Part shown: positions 17,212-24,859 of the stretch, in pieces
How the letters are laid out: every line of letters starts with the position of its first letter
How positions within the stretch are numbered: position 1 is the stretch's first letter
Source of the DNA: Stenotrophomonas sp. VV52
Lineage (GTDB): Bacteria; Pseudomonadota; Gammaproteobacteria; Xanthomonadales; Xanthomonadaceae
Direction of reading: 5' to 3'
Length of the DNA stretch: 64,000 nt
Assembly: GCF_002893095.1 (NCBI RefSeq)
Contig: NZ_PKQQ01000002.1
Span: 248,001-312,000 of the forward strand
Position numbers and translations under genes: made by a program
Notes under the pieces: generated by a model
The model's input: the letters and a program-made list of their open reading frames with translations, nothing else
Told to the model about the DNA's origin: nothing
Databases searched by the model: none

Positions 17212-18037
17212 TCCCTGGAAGAACGCCCGCCGCCCGTCGTCGCGACCGCCGCGGGCCACCCCGCTGCCGCCGCGCGAAGGCGGCACCCCGCCACCGCCGG
17301 GGCGCGGCAATGACGAGCTGCGCCTGTACGGCTGGAATGCCGTGCAGGCCCTGTTCGAACGTCGGCCGCAGGCACTGCGCAAGCTGTACCTGGCCGAAGC
17401 GCTGATCCCGCGCCTGCAGCCGCTGCTGAAGTGGTGCGTGGCCAACCGCGTGGGTTACCGCGTGGTGGAAGAGGGCGACCTCAACAAGCTCGCCGCCACC
17501 ACCCACCATGAAGGCGTGGTCGCCGACGTGCTGCGCGCGCCGATGCTGTCGCTGGCCGAGTGGATGGCCGACCTGCCCAGCGACAAGCCCGTGCTGGCGC
17601 TGTGGCTGGACGGCGTGGGCAACCCGCACAACTTCGGCGCGATCCTGCGTTCGGCCGCGCACTTCGGCGTGGCCGGCCTGCTGCTGCCGCCCGATTCCAC
17701 CCTGGCACTGTCCGGTGCGGCCGCGCGCGTCGCAGAAGGCGGTGCCGAAGCGGTTCCGCTGGTGCGGCTGCCAGCGTTGCCCCAGGCGATGGACGAACTG
17801 CGCGCCGGCGGCTTTGGCCTCGCGGCCACACTGGTGGAGGGTGGCGACAACCTGTTCAAGGCCACGCTGCCGGAGCGGCTGGTGTACGTGATGGGCGCCG
17901 AAGGCGAGGGCATGGACCGCGCGTTGGCGCAGACCTGCGACATGCAGGTCTCGATCCCGGGCAGCGGTGCGGTGGAAAGTCTGAACGTTGCGTCGGCAAC
18001 GGCGGTGTTGTTGTCGCACTGGTATGCGCAACGGTAA
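17204..18037 (+). CDS. SpoU/TrmH family RNA 2'-O-methyltransferase
   Basis: This 277-residue protein has a basic Pro/Arg-rich N-terminal tail (about 45 residues), a substrate-binding domain (LRLYGWNAVQALFERRPQALRKLYL) and a C-terminal SPOUT knot. The three motifs are visible: GNPHNFGAILRSAAHFGV (motif 1, Asn and Arg), VYVMGAEGEGMDRAL (motif 2) and IPGSGAVESLNVASATAVLL (motif 3). It should methylate a ribose in rRNA or tRNA; the target is unknown. GTG 17204 overlaps the symporter stop, so it is probably translationally coupled. The long disordered N-terminus resembles YfiF-like proteins. Confidence 0.85.
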   Translation: MNDPWKNARRPSSRPPRATPLPPREGGTPPPPGRGNDELRLYGWNAVQALFERRPQALRKLYLAEALIPRLQPLLKWCVANRVGYRVVEEGDLNKLAATTHHEGVVADVLRAPMLSLAEWMADLPSDKPVLALWLDGVGNPHNFGAILRSAAHFGVAGLLLPPDSTLALSGAAARVAEGGAEAVPLVRLPALPQAMDELRAGGFGLAATLVEGGDNLFKATLPERLVYVMGAEGEGMDRALAQTCDMQVSIPGSGAVESLNVASATAVLLSHWYAQR

Positions 18038-18185
18038 TTCGGGGTAACGCACTCGCGCGCTGCCCCACGCGATGTGATCGACTTCTCCAATGAAGTCGCG
18101 CTTACAACGGATTCGGATTTTTCGGATGGTGCGTAGCGTTCGCGCTGCGTCACAGTGAAGAGCGGCACTGCACTGCGTAGGTGAG

Positions 18186-18299
18186 GAGAGACACCCACCC
18201 AGTGCGGCGCCGTTGTCCGGATCACGGTCTGTCCGTGGCGCTCACCGCGTGGGGTGTGACGAATCCCGGTAGCCCGGCCCTCTGGCCGGGCTTTTTTTT
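18186..18299 (+). ncRNA. Candidate structured RNA ending in a terminator
   Basis: Between the methyltransferase stop and the next gene, nested complementary segments can form one long imperfect hairpin: 18191-18196 with 18252-18257, 18204-18207 with 18245-18248, 18208-18211 with 18237-18240, and an apical CACGG/CCGTG. A textbook terminator follows directly. No ORF with coding character overlaps, so a small RNA or processed 3' UTR is possible. No known RNA family was recognised. Confidence 0.3.
18271..18299 (+). terminator. Rho-independent terminator
   Basis: A 9-bp stem AGCCCGGCC with loop CTCT is followed by eight T. The preceding GGT makes the element GTAG-like, so the terminator may derive from a GTAG palindrome. 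It ends the methyltransferase transcript or the candidate RNA before it. Confidence 0.9.
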
Positions 18300-18594
18300 A
18301 TCAGTGTCGTAACCGCACTGGCGAAAAGCGACATCGTCGCGCAGCGTGCAGGGTTTTCGACCCCCCTTTAGTCGCGTCGCTTCTCGCCGCTTTCGATGGA
18401 ATTCCTGTAGCGCCTGCGGCGTGTCCAACAAGGGCAAAACGAGCGTTGGCGTGATAGGCATTTTCGTGCGTGCGCTCGCGCACAGAACGCGATATTCGCG
18501 TGATTTACCGATTTTTCCGAGATTGCTTCCTGTGCAGATTGCCGGTGCGGCGGATTGGCCTGCCGCACCACCCCTGTCACCCCGGAGGCAATCC
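18300..18594. other. Non-coding stretch upstream of the outer-membrane protein gene
   Basis: There are 295 nt without a supported gene. It has a lower GC content than its flanks around 18421-18530. A GTGCG...CGCAC hairpin lies around 18465-18483. I looked for a glycine riboswitch because a symporter gene follows one gene later, but the conserved core was not seen. Confidence 0.5.
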
Positions 18595-19590
18595 ATGACG
18601 CTCTTCCCGCTGCGTTCCCTGCGCCCTGTTTCTTTCGCCCTGATCGCCGGCCTGTGCCTGCCCGCCGTTGCGTCCGCCGACAAGCGCACGCTGGACGGCG
18701 TCAACTTCATGGGCCCGCTGATCACCCCCAACCCGGCCGGCATGCGCAAGGGCAACCTCTTCATCGAACCGTACCTGGTGCGGATCAACAGCGACAGCTA
18801 CTTCGACGGCGACGGCCGCCGCCACGACAGCGACGGCCGCAGCAACGCCTGGCTGACCGTGGTGCCGATCGCTTACGGCCTGGGCCAGCGGGTCACCGCG
18901 CAGGTCAACCTGAGCGCCTCGCGTGCAGAGACCGGCAGCGAACGCAGCCGTGGCTTCCGCGCCGGCGACACCACCGCCATGGTCCAGTACCTGCTGCAGG
19001 CGCCGAGCGCCGACGGCACCCGCCCGGCCATTTCGGTGTCGCTGAGCCAGCGCTACGCGACCGGCAGCTATGACCGCATCGACGGCAACCCGCTCAACGC
19101 CCAGGGCGACGGCGTGCAGCGCACCACCTTCGGGCTGGGCATGCAGCAGGTGGTGTGGCTGCCCAACGACCGTCCACTGCGCTGGCGCGGCCAGCTCAGC
19201 GCCAGCCCCGCGCCGGCGCGCGTGGCGATCAACGACCACAGCGTCTACGGCACGCCCGAAGGCTTCCGTGGCAGCATCGCGCCCGGCTCGCTGATCGGCC
19301 TGTCCGCCGCCGGTGAGTACAGCTTCAACTCGAAGTGGGTCGGCGTGATGGAGTTCGCCGTCAGCCGCCAGAGCGACCGCCACCTGAGCGGCTACGCCTC
19401 CGATGCCGAGGGCGTCATGCAGCGCATCGACGAGCGCCGCCCCGGCAGCCGCAACGTCACCCTGGCGCCGGCCGTGCAGTACCACTTCAGCCCCAGTGTC
19501 GGCCTGATCGCCGGTGTCGAGTTCACCGTGGCCGGACGCAACACCGGCAGCTACATCAATCCGCAGATCGCGCTGGGCATGTTCTTCTGA
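18595..19590 (+). CDS. Outer-membrane beta-barrel protein, unknown substrate
   Basis: The 331-residue exported protein has a signal peptide (SFALIAGLCLPAVASA) and alternating hydrophobic/polar strands, ending in a C-terminal phenylalanine (QIALGMFF) as outer-membrane barrels do. Segments such as FIEPYLVRIN, AYGLGQRVTAQVNLS and VGVMEFAVSRQS resemble the transporter-like barrels of the MetA/phenol-degradation family. The ATG at 18595 follows CGGAGGCAATCC. It lies only 25 nt before the second AGCS symporter, so a paired role in amino acid passage across both membranes is plausible but inferred. Confidence 0.75.
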   Translation: MTLFPLRSLRPVSFALIAGLCLPAVASADKRTLDGVNFMGPLITPNPAGMRKGNLFIEPYLVRINSDSYFDGDGRRHDSDGRSNAWLTVVPIAYGLGQRVTAQVNLSASRAETGSERSRGFRAGDTTAMVQYLLQAPSADGTRPAISVSLSQRYATGSYDRIDGNPLNAQGDGVQRTTFGLGMQQVVWLPNDRPLRWRGQLSASPAPARVAINDHSVYGTPEGFRGSIAPGSLIGLSAAGEYSFNSKWVGVMEFAVSRQSDRHLSGYASDAEGVMQRIDERRPGSRNVTLAPAVQYHFSPSVGLIAGVEFTVAGRNTGSYINPQIALGMFF

Positions 19591-19615
19591 TGCGCGCGCT
19601 GCAAGGGAGTGAGCC

Positions 19616-21070
19616 ATGTTCGATATGACCCTTGAAAAGACCGTCGCCCAGCTGCTGGGCATCGTCTGGAGTCCCGCGCTGGTCGGCCTGTGCCTGCTGG
19701 TCGGGCTGTACTTCAGCGTGCGCACCCGCTTCATCCAGCTGCGCGGCCTGCCGGAGATGCTCAAGCTCATGTTCCAGGGCCGCAGCTCGGCAGCGGGGGT
19801 GTCCTCGTTCCAGGCGTTGAGTCTGTCGCTGTCCAGCCGCGTCGGCGTCGGCAACATCGCCGGCGTGGCCATGGCGATCGCCTATGGCGGCCCCGGCGCG
19901 ATCTTCTGGATGTGGATCGTGGCGTTCCTCGGCGCCTCCAGTGCGTTCGTGGAGTCCACCCTCGCGCAGATCTACAAGCAGCGCGACAGCAAGGGCATGT
20001 ACCGCGGCGGGCCGGCGTACTACATCGAAAAAGGCCTGGGCAAACGCTGGTATGCGGTGCTGTTTGCGATCAGCACGGTGATCGGCTGCGGCATGCTGCT
20101 GCCGGGTACGCAGTCCAACGCCATCGTCAGCGCGCTGGACGAAGCCTGGGCGGTGCCCGGCTGGATCACCGCAGCCTGCATCGGCACCGTGGTGGCCATG
20201 GTGATCTTCGGCGGCGTGCGCCGTATCGCCCAGGTCGCGCAGGTGATCGTGCCGTTCATGGCGGTGGGCTACCTGCTGGTGGCGGCCGTGGTGATGGCAC
20301 TGAACCTGGACGCGGTGCCGGAGATGTTCGCCATCATCCTGCGCAGCGCGTTCGGCCAGGACGCCGCGTTCGGCGCCATGATCGGCACCGCCATCCAGTG
20401 GGGCGTCCGCCGTGGCGTGATGAGCAACGAGGCCGGCATGGGCAGCGGTGCGCATCCGGCCGCCGCTGCCGAAGTCTCGCACCCGGTCAAGCAGGGCCTG
20501 GTGCAGGCGTGTTCGGTGTACATCGACACCATGGTGGTGTGCAGCGCCACCGCGTTCCTGATCCTGTCCACCGGCGCGTACAACGTGTACGACCCGTCGC
20601 TGCCGTCGCAGTTGATGGTCGCCAACGTGCCGGGGTTGGAAGCGGGGCCGCGCTTCGTGCAGCAGGCGGTGGAATCGGCGTTGCCCGGCTTCGGGCGGTC
20701 GTTCATCGCGCTGGCGATCATCCCGTTCGCGTTCACCACCATCCTCGCGCTGTACTACACCGCCGAAACCAACGTGGTGTACATGGTGCGAAACCGGCAC
20801 TCGCCGGTGGTGATGGCGCTGTTCCGCTGCGGCTTCATCGGCGCCATGCTGTATTCGGCGCTGAACACCGCCGAGGTGGCCTGGTCGCTGGGCGACATCG
20901 GCGTCGGCCTGATGACCTGGCTCAACGTGATCGCCTTGCTGCTGTTGCAGAAGCCGGCATTCGCGGCGTTGCGCGACTACGAAGCCTCACGCGGCAAGGG
21001 TCAGGACCCTGTGTTCCGTCCCGACCCGCACACCGTCCCAAGCTGCACGGTATGGGTAGGCGCCCGGTAG
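19616..21070 (+). CDS. AGCS family alanine/glycine:cation symporter (copy 2)
   Basis: This is a 484-residue AGCS transporter with the same motif order as the copy at 15.7 kb (VRTRFIQLRG, GVSSFQALSLSLSSRVGVGNIAGVA, GGPGAIFWMW, YRGGPAYYIEKGLG, NEAGMGSGAHPAAAAEVSHPVKQGLVQA, TAETNVVYM). GQGTGPHAAAAS of copy 1 is here GMGSGAHPAAAA, so the two are paralogues rather than a recent duplication. Start ATG 19616 follows AAGGGAG. The TAG stop (21068-21070) is contributed by the GTAG of a downstream repeat. Confidence 0.92.
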   Translation: MFDMTLEKTVAQLLGIVWSPALVGLCLLVGLYFSVRTRFIQLRGLPEMLKLMFQGRSSAAGVSSFQALSLSLSSRVGVGNIAGVAMAIAYGGPGAIFWMWIVAFLGASSAFVESTLAQIYKQRDSKGMYRGGPAYYIEKGLGKRWYAVLFAISTVIGCGMLLPGTQSNAIVSALDEAWAVPGWITAACIGTVVAMVIFGGVRRIAQVAQVIVPFMAVGYLLVAAVVMALNLDAVPEMFAIILRSAFGQDAAFGAMIGTAIQWGVRRGVMSNEAGMGSGAHPAAAAEVSHPVKQGLVQACSVYIDTMVVCSATAFLILSTGAYNVYDPSLPSQLMVANVPGLEAGPRFVQQAVESALPGFGRSFIALAIIPFAFTTILALYYTAETNVVYMVRNRHSPVVMALFRCGFIGAMLYSALNTAEVAWSLGDIGVGLMTWLNVIALLLLQKPAFAALRDYEASRGKGQDPVFRPDPHTVPSCTVWVGAR

Positions 21071-21118
21071 AGCCGGGCCCTGCCCGGCTGCGTAGAGCGG
21101 ATCAAAGATCCGCTCTAC
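21067..21118. repeat. GTAG-type palindrome dimer supplying a stop codon
   Basis: Unit 1 (21067-21090, AGCCGGGC core) starts with the GTAG whose TAG is the stop of the symporter gene. Unit 2 (21092-21118) has a different core, AGCGGATC/GATCCGCT, ending CTAC. Confidence 0.8.
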
Positions 21119-21128
21119 GCCGTCACCC

Positions 21129-22550
21129 TCACTCGTTAGGCGGCGTAGTCGCCTTCGCTTCGCTACCGAAGCCGCCATCAGCCTCAGCCGCCAGGTACGC
21201 AAACACCGTATACGCAGCCACGTTCTGCGCCAGCGCAGCCGGCTCGATCTTGTCCAGCGTATCGTCGGCAGTGTGGTGCAGGTTGAAGTAGTCGGTTCCA
21301 TCCTGCGCCAACCAAGCCCACGCGCCGCCCTTGGCCGCCAGCGGGCCGATATCCGGACCCGGGCCGCCCTTGTCGGCGTTGTACTCGATGCCCAGCGGCT
21401 TGAGCACTTCGGCAATCTGGCGGGTCGCCTCGCGCGAGCCTTCCGGATTCGGCGAGCCGGTGTTGAATGCATAGATGCGGCCCGCACCGAAGTCGCTCTC
21501 CGCAGCCAGCTGGTGCAGCGCGATGTCCTTGGCGTGCGCTTCGGCGTACGCCTTGCCACCGTACAGGCCCTGTTCTTCGTTGGCGAACGCCACCACGCGG
21601 ATGCTGCGCTTCGGTGCCTGCTTGAGCTGGCCGATCAGGTGGCCGGCGGCCATGGTCAGGGCCACGCCCGCGCCATCGTCGATCGCGCCGGTGCCCAGGT
21701 CCCACGAATCCAGGTGGCCGCCGATCACCACCACTTCCTTCGGCAGGCTGCGTCCGGTGATCTCGCCGATCACGTTGTACGACGTGGCGGTGCCGTCCCA
21801 GCCGCAATCCAGGCTGAGCTTCACCGTGGTCGGCCCAAGCGCGACCAGGCGGGCCAGCTGGTTGGCGTCCGGCACCGACAGCGCCGCCGACGGCACCGGG
21901 GTCAGGCCGTCATCGAAACGGGTGATGCCGGTATGCGGCACGCGGTGCGAGTCGGTACCCGCCGAGCGCATCACGAAGCCCACCGCACCCTTGCGGATCG
22001 CCTCGGACGGGCCCTTGCTGCGCACCGCGCCGCCCTTGCCGTAATCGCGGCCGTCGCGGTAGGCGGTCATCTGGTAATCGACGAACGCGATCTTGCCCTT
22101 CAGCGAACCTTCCGGCGCGGCCTGCAGCGCGGCCAGGTCGGCAAAGCGCACCACTTCGGCCTCGACCGTGCCGCCCGGGCTGCCGCCCAGCGCGGTGATC
22201 GAGAGCGGCTGCGCATGCTTGCCGGTCACCGAGGCATGTTCACTGCGGCGCTCCCACTTCGGGAAGGTCACCGGCTCTTTCCACACCTTGTCGAAGCCCA
22301 GTGCCTTGAACTTGGCTTCGGCCCAGGCCACGGCGCGGGCGTCGGCCTCGCTGCCGGCGATGCGCGGGCCGATCTCGGTGGTCAGCGATTCCACCACCTT
22401 CCAGCCGGTGTCGTCCTTCAGGGCCTGCTCGCGCAGCTCGGCGGCGGTGGCCAGCGACTTCGGCGGCAGGGTGGTGGTGCTGGTCGCGGCGAACGCCGGG
22501 GCGGCCAGCAGGGCAAGGGAAGATGCGATGGCAAGAACGCGGCGACGCAT
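21129..22550 (-). CDS. M28 family metallopeptidase with PA domain
   Basis: The protein has 473 residues and a signal peptide (RVLAIASSLALLAAPAFA). It contains an inserted PA-type domain (about residues 120-235) and a C-terminal M28 zinc aminopeptidase domain. Visible zinc/catalytic residues are VVIGGHLDSWD (His, Asp), GAIDDGAGVALTM (Asp), AFANEEQGLYGG (catalytic Glu and ligand Glu), ESDFGAG and NLHHTADDTLDKI (His). It probably trims dipeptides or N-terminal residues in the periplasm or outside the cell. It stands alone, convergent with the symporter gene. Confidence 0.9.
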   Translation of the reverse strand: MRRRVLAIASSLALLAAPAFAATSTTTLPPKSLATAAELREQALKDDTGWKVVESLTTEIGPRIAGSEADARAVAWAEAKFKALGFDKVWKEPVTFPKWERRSEHASVTGKHAQPLSITALGGSPGGTVEAEVVRFADLAALQAAPEGSLKGKIAFVDYQMTAYRDGRDYGKGGAVRSKGPSEAIRKGAVGFVMRSAGTDSHRVPHTGITRFDDGLTPVPSAALSVPDANQLARLVALGPTTVKLSLDCGWDGTATSYNVIGEITGRSLPKEVVVIGGHLDSWDLGTGAIDDGAGVALTMAAGHLIGQLKQAPKRSIRVVAFANEEQGLYGGKAYAEAHAKDIALHQLAAESDFGAGRIYAFNTGSPNPEGSREATRQIAEVLKPLGIEYNADKGGPGPDIGPLAAKGGAWAWLAQDGTDYFNLHHTADDTLDKIEPAALAQNVAAYTVFAYLAAEADGGFGSEAKATTPPNE

Positions 22551-22664
22551 GGGACGGACTCCAGGGCAACAGGGCGTAAGCCTTCGAGCTTAGCAGCCTG
22601 CCCGCACCGCACATGGGCGCAAGGTCATGGTTATAAGCACGGAACCCCGCCGGGGCAGGGTTCC

Positions 22665-22736
22665 GTAGTGCCGGCCGCTGGCCGGCTCTTCCGAATGTCC
22701 GAACACCGCCTGGAGCCGGCCGGCGGCCGGCACTAC
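22665..22736. repeat. GTAG-type palindrome pair, head to head
   Basis: GTAGTGCCGGCC... at 22665 and its inverted counterpart ending GGCACTAC at 22736 enclose about 25 nt, so the whole pair can fold into one large hairpin. It lies between mscL and the peptidase gene. Confidence 0.8.
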
Positions 22737-22747
22737 GGCGGGGCCGA

Positions 22748-23152
22748 TCACTGCTTCAGGTTGTCGCGGATCTCGCGCAGCAGCAGGATCTCTTCCTTCG
22801 GCGCAGCCGGCGCGGCTTCCTTCTTGCGCGCGATGCGATTGATCACCTTGATCAGCAGGAAGATCGCAAATGCCACGATCACGAACTGCACCAGCGTGTT
22901 GAGGAAATCGCCGTAACCGATCACCACCGCCGGAATCTCGGTGCCATCGGCGGCGACCCGTGCCGGCGCCAGCGTCCACGCCATTTCCGAGAAATCCACA
23001 CGGCCAATCAACCAACCCAGCGGCGGCATGATGATCTTCTCCACCAGGGCGGTAACGATCTTGCCGAACGCAGCACCGATGACCACACCGACCGCCAGGT
23101 CGATGACGTTGCCACGCATGGCAAATTCCTTGAACTCAGTCAGCATTCCCAT
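22748..23152 (-). CDS. mscL: Large-conductance mechanosensitive channel
   Basis: The 134-residue inner-membrane channel opens under hypo-osmotic stress. The N-terminus [33 protein letters not shown] (N-terminal helix and TM1 with the gate Gly/Val pattern), the periplasmic loop (about residues 50-72), TM2 [21 protein letters not shown] and the C-terminal charged helix [15 protein letters not shown] are all as expected. Start follows AGGAG on the minus strand. Confidence 0.96.
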   Translation of the reverse strand: MGMLTEFKEFAMRGNVIDLAVGVVIGAAFGKIVTALVEKIIMPPLGWLIGRVDFSEMAWTLAPARVAADGTEIPAVVIGYGDFLNTLVQFVIVAFAIFLLIKVINRIARKKEAAPAAPKEEILLLREIRDNLKQ

Positions 23153-23211
23153 CGGGTTCTCCTGTAGCGGGCGAAATCAAATGACGCTGCACCATAGCGC
23201 AGCGCATGTCG

Positions 23212-23919
23212 TCATCCGGCGATGATGCCGTGGCGTTCGGCCACGTTTTCAAGGCGCGCGCTGAAACGGTCGCCCGGCTTCAAGGCAGCAACGCCGGCCG
23301 GCGTGCCCATGAACACCAGGTCACCCGCACGCAGCGCCCACAGCTTCGACAGCTCGTGCAGGATCTCCGGCACATTCCAGATCATCTGGTCCAGCAGCGA
23401 CTGCTGGCGCACCTCGCCATTGATCTCCAGCGAAAGATTGAGCGCGGCCAGGTCGCCCACTTCCGCAGCCGGCACCAGTTCGCTCATCGGCGCGGAATAG
23501 TCGAACCCCTTGGCCGTATCCCACGGATGGCCCTTGGCTTTTGCCGCCGCCTGCAGGTCGCGGCGGGTCAGGTCCAAGCCCACGCCGTAGCCGAACACCA
23601 GCGACTCGGCCTGGTCCACCGGCAGCACGCCGGCCGGCGCATCGCGGCCAATGGCTACCACCAGCTCCACCTCGTGGTGCAGGTCCTGGGTCGCGGGCGG
23701 GTAGGGGATGACATCGTCATGGCCGACCACGATCGCATCGGCCGGCTTGCTGAAGAACATCGGGCGGCCGCGATCGTCCGCCGCGGGAACCGCAGCGCCC
23801 ATTTCCTTGGCATGGTCGGCGAAATTGCGGCCCACGCAGTACACGCGGCGCACCGGGAACGTACCGCCGCCCGCAACCGGAATGCGGGTAGGTTCGGGCG
23901 TAGGGATCACATCAGTCAT
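23212..23919 (-). CDS. Fumarylacetoacetate hydrolase (FAH) family protein
   Basis: The protein of 235 residues belongs to the FAH superfamily of metal-dependent hydrolases/isomerases/decarboxylases acting on 2-oxo acids. YCVGRNFADHAKEMG, FFSKPADAIV, HHEVELVVAIG (metal-ligand Glu pair), GYGVGLDLTRRDLQ, KGFDYSAP and GDLVFMGTPAGVAAL are visible. The length and motifs resemble the YcgM/acylpyruvate hydrolase group. The frame extends 22 codons upstream through a GTAG repeat; ATG 23919 (MTDVIPTPEP) is the likely start. Exact substrate unknown. Confidence 0.88.
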   Translation of the reverse strand: MTDVIPTPEPTRIPVAGGGTFPVRRVYCVGRNFADHAKEMGAAVPAADDRGRPMFFSKPADAIVVGHDDVIPYPPATQDLHHEVELVVAIGRDAPAGVLPVDQAESLVFGYGVGLDLTRRDLQAAAKAKGHPWDTAKGFDYSAPMSELVPAAEVGDLAALNLSLEINGEVRQQSLLDQMIWNVPEILHELSKLWALRAGDLVFMGTPAGVAALKPGDRFSARLENVAERHGIIAG

Positions 23920-23952
23920 GCGCGCATCCAGAAGCAAGGGGATACACGCAGT

Positions 23953-23974
23953 GTAGTGCCGGCCGCCGGCCGGC
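23953..23974. repeat. GTAG-type palindrome
   Basis: A single unit GTAGTGCCGGCCGCCGGCCGGC lies between the FAH gene and the small membrane protein gene. Confidence 0.75.
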
Positions 23975-24000
23975 AACAACGCCAAATCAGGGCAAAACCA

Positions 24001-24276
24001 TCACCGCGAAAGCGGCAGCGCCTGCTTGCGCACCACGCGGTACTCGCCTTCCACCACCTGCGGGTCGGCCGCACGTGCCGCCTGCTTGCGGTTGGCCAGC
24101 AGCTTCCACGCCACGCCGGCGATGATCATCGCCGCGCCCACGAACACACCCACGAACACCAATGCGGCGAGGATCGCCAGACCGAGCAGACCCACCGCAA
24201 CGCGCACCAACGGATGGCGCGGCTTGCGCGGCGCAAACAGGGAGCGGAACTGGTTGAACTGGAAGCGGTTGTACAT
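24001..24276 (-). CDS. Small membrane protein, unknown function
   Basis: The ORF has 91 residues: a short basic N-terminus (MYNRFQFNQFRSLFAPRKPRHP), a hydrophobic stretch of about 45 residues likely making two membrane helices (VAVGLLGLAILAALVFVGVFVGAAMIIAGVAW is the core) and a basic cytoplasmic tail (LLANRKQAARAADPQ). The frame extends 15 codons further, but the internal ATG at 24276 gives the more plausible start. No family was recognised. Confidence 0.65.
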   Translation of the reverse strand: MYNRFQFNQFRSLFAPRKPRHPLVRVAVGLLGLAILAALVFVGVFVGAAMIIAGVAWKLLANRKQAARAADPQVVEGEYRVVRKQALPLSR

Positions 24277-24453
24277 GGCGGTTCTTTGGCTGAAGTCAGC
24301 GAGGTGCCAGTATCCCGACACCGTTCTGTCATTGAGTGAAAAATACGTTAATCACGACACTGGTTCATTTGAAATCAACCACTTGTGTTCATCCTGGAGC
24401 CAGTCACATGACGGCATGCGAGAATGGCGCTCCCTGTGCTGGATCGCGTTGCC

Positions 24454-24801
24454 ATGTCTGTGTCCGATGTTTCCGCCACCCCGTTGATCGCACTGGAACG
24501 TATTGATGACGGGGGTTTTGCCGAGGTGGAAGCGTGCGTGGACGGCGACCATGAGTCTTTGGTGCTTTATCGCGAGGGCGACACGGTACGCGCCTGGCTG
24601 AACATCTGTCCGCATGCGGGTCGCCGGCTGGATTGGGCGCCGGGGCAGTTCCTGAAGAGCAAGGCGGGCGACCTGGTCTGCGCTGCGCACGGGGCGTCGT
24701 TCTCGCTGGACAACGGAGAGTGTGTCGCAGGGCCGTGCAAGGGCGATCGTCTGCGGACCGTTGCGGTGCAGGTCATAGCAGGGCAGGTGGTTCTGGCGTA
24801 G
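24454..24801 (+). CDS. Rieske [2Fe-2S] domain protein
   Basis: The 115-residue stand-alone Rieske ferredoxin has the two cluster-binding boxes ICPHAGRRLDW (Cys-x-His, about residue 49) and VCAAHGASFSLDNGECVAGPCKGDRL (Cys-x-x-His, about residue 70). It resembles soluble NirD/biphenyl-dioxygenase-like Rieske proteins and should shuttle electrons to an unknown partner; none is encoded next to it. An ATG at 24424 ten codons upstream is in frame; similarity to Rieske proteins starts after the second Met. Confidence 0.85.
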   Translation: MSVSDVSATPLIALERIDDGGFAEVEACVDGDHESLVLYREGDTVRAWLNICPHAGRRLDWAPGQFLKSKAGDLVCAAHGASFSLDNGECVAGPCKGDRLRTVAVQVIAGQVVLA

Positions 24802-24821
24802 CGAGCGGTGGAGGACCGCCT

Positions 24822-24845
24822 GGGTCGGCCAGCGGCCGACGCTAC
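24822..24845. repeat. GTAG-type palindrome (inverted orientation)
   Basis: GGGTCGGCCAGCGGCCGACGCTAC ends in CTAC, the reverse of GTAG. It lies between the convergent Rieske and SLC13-type genes. Confidence 0.7.
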
Positions 24846-24859
24846 CGGCAATGCGTCGG

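Noticed and set aside
18300..18594. Glycine riboswitch ahead of the barrel/symporter pair
   Set aside because: The glycine riboswitch core sequences are absent.
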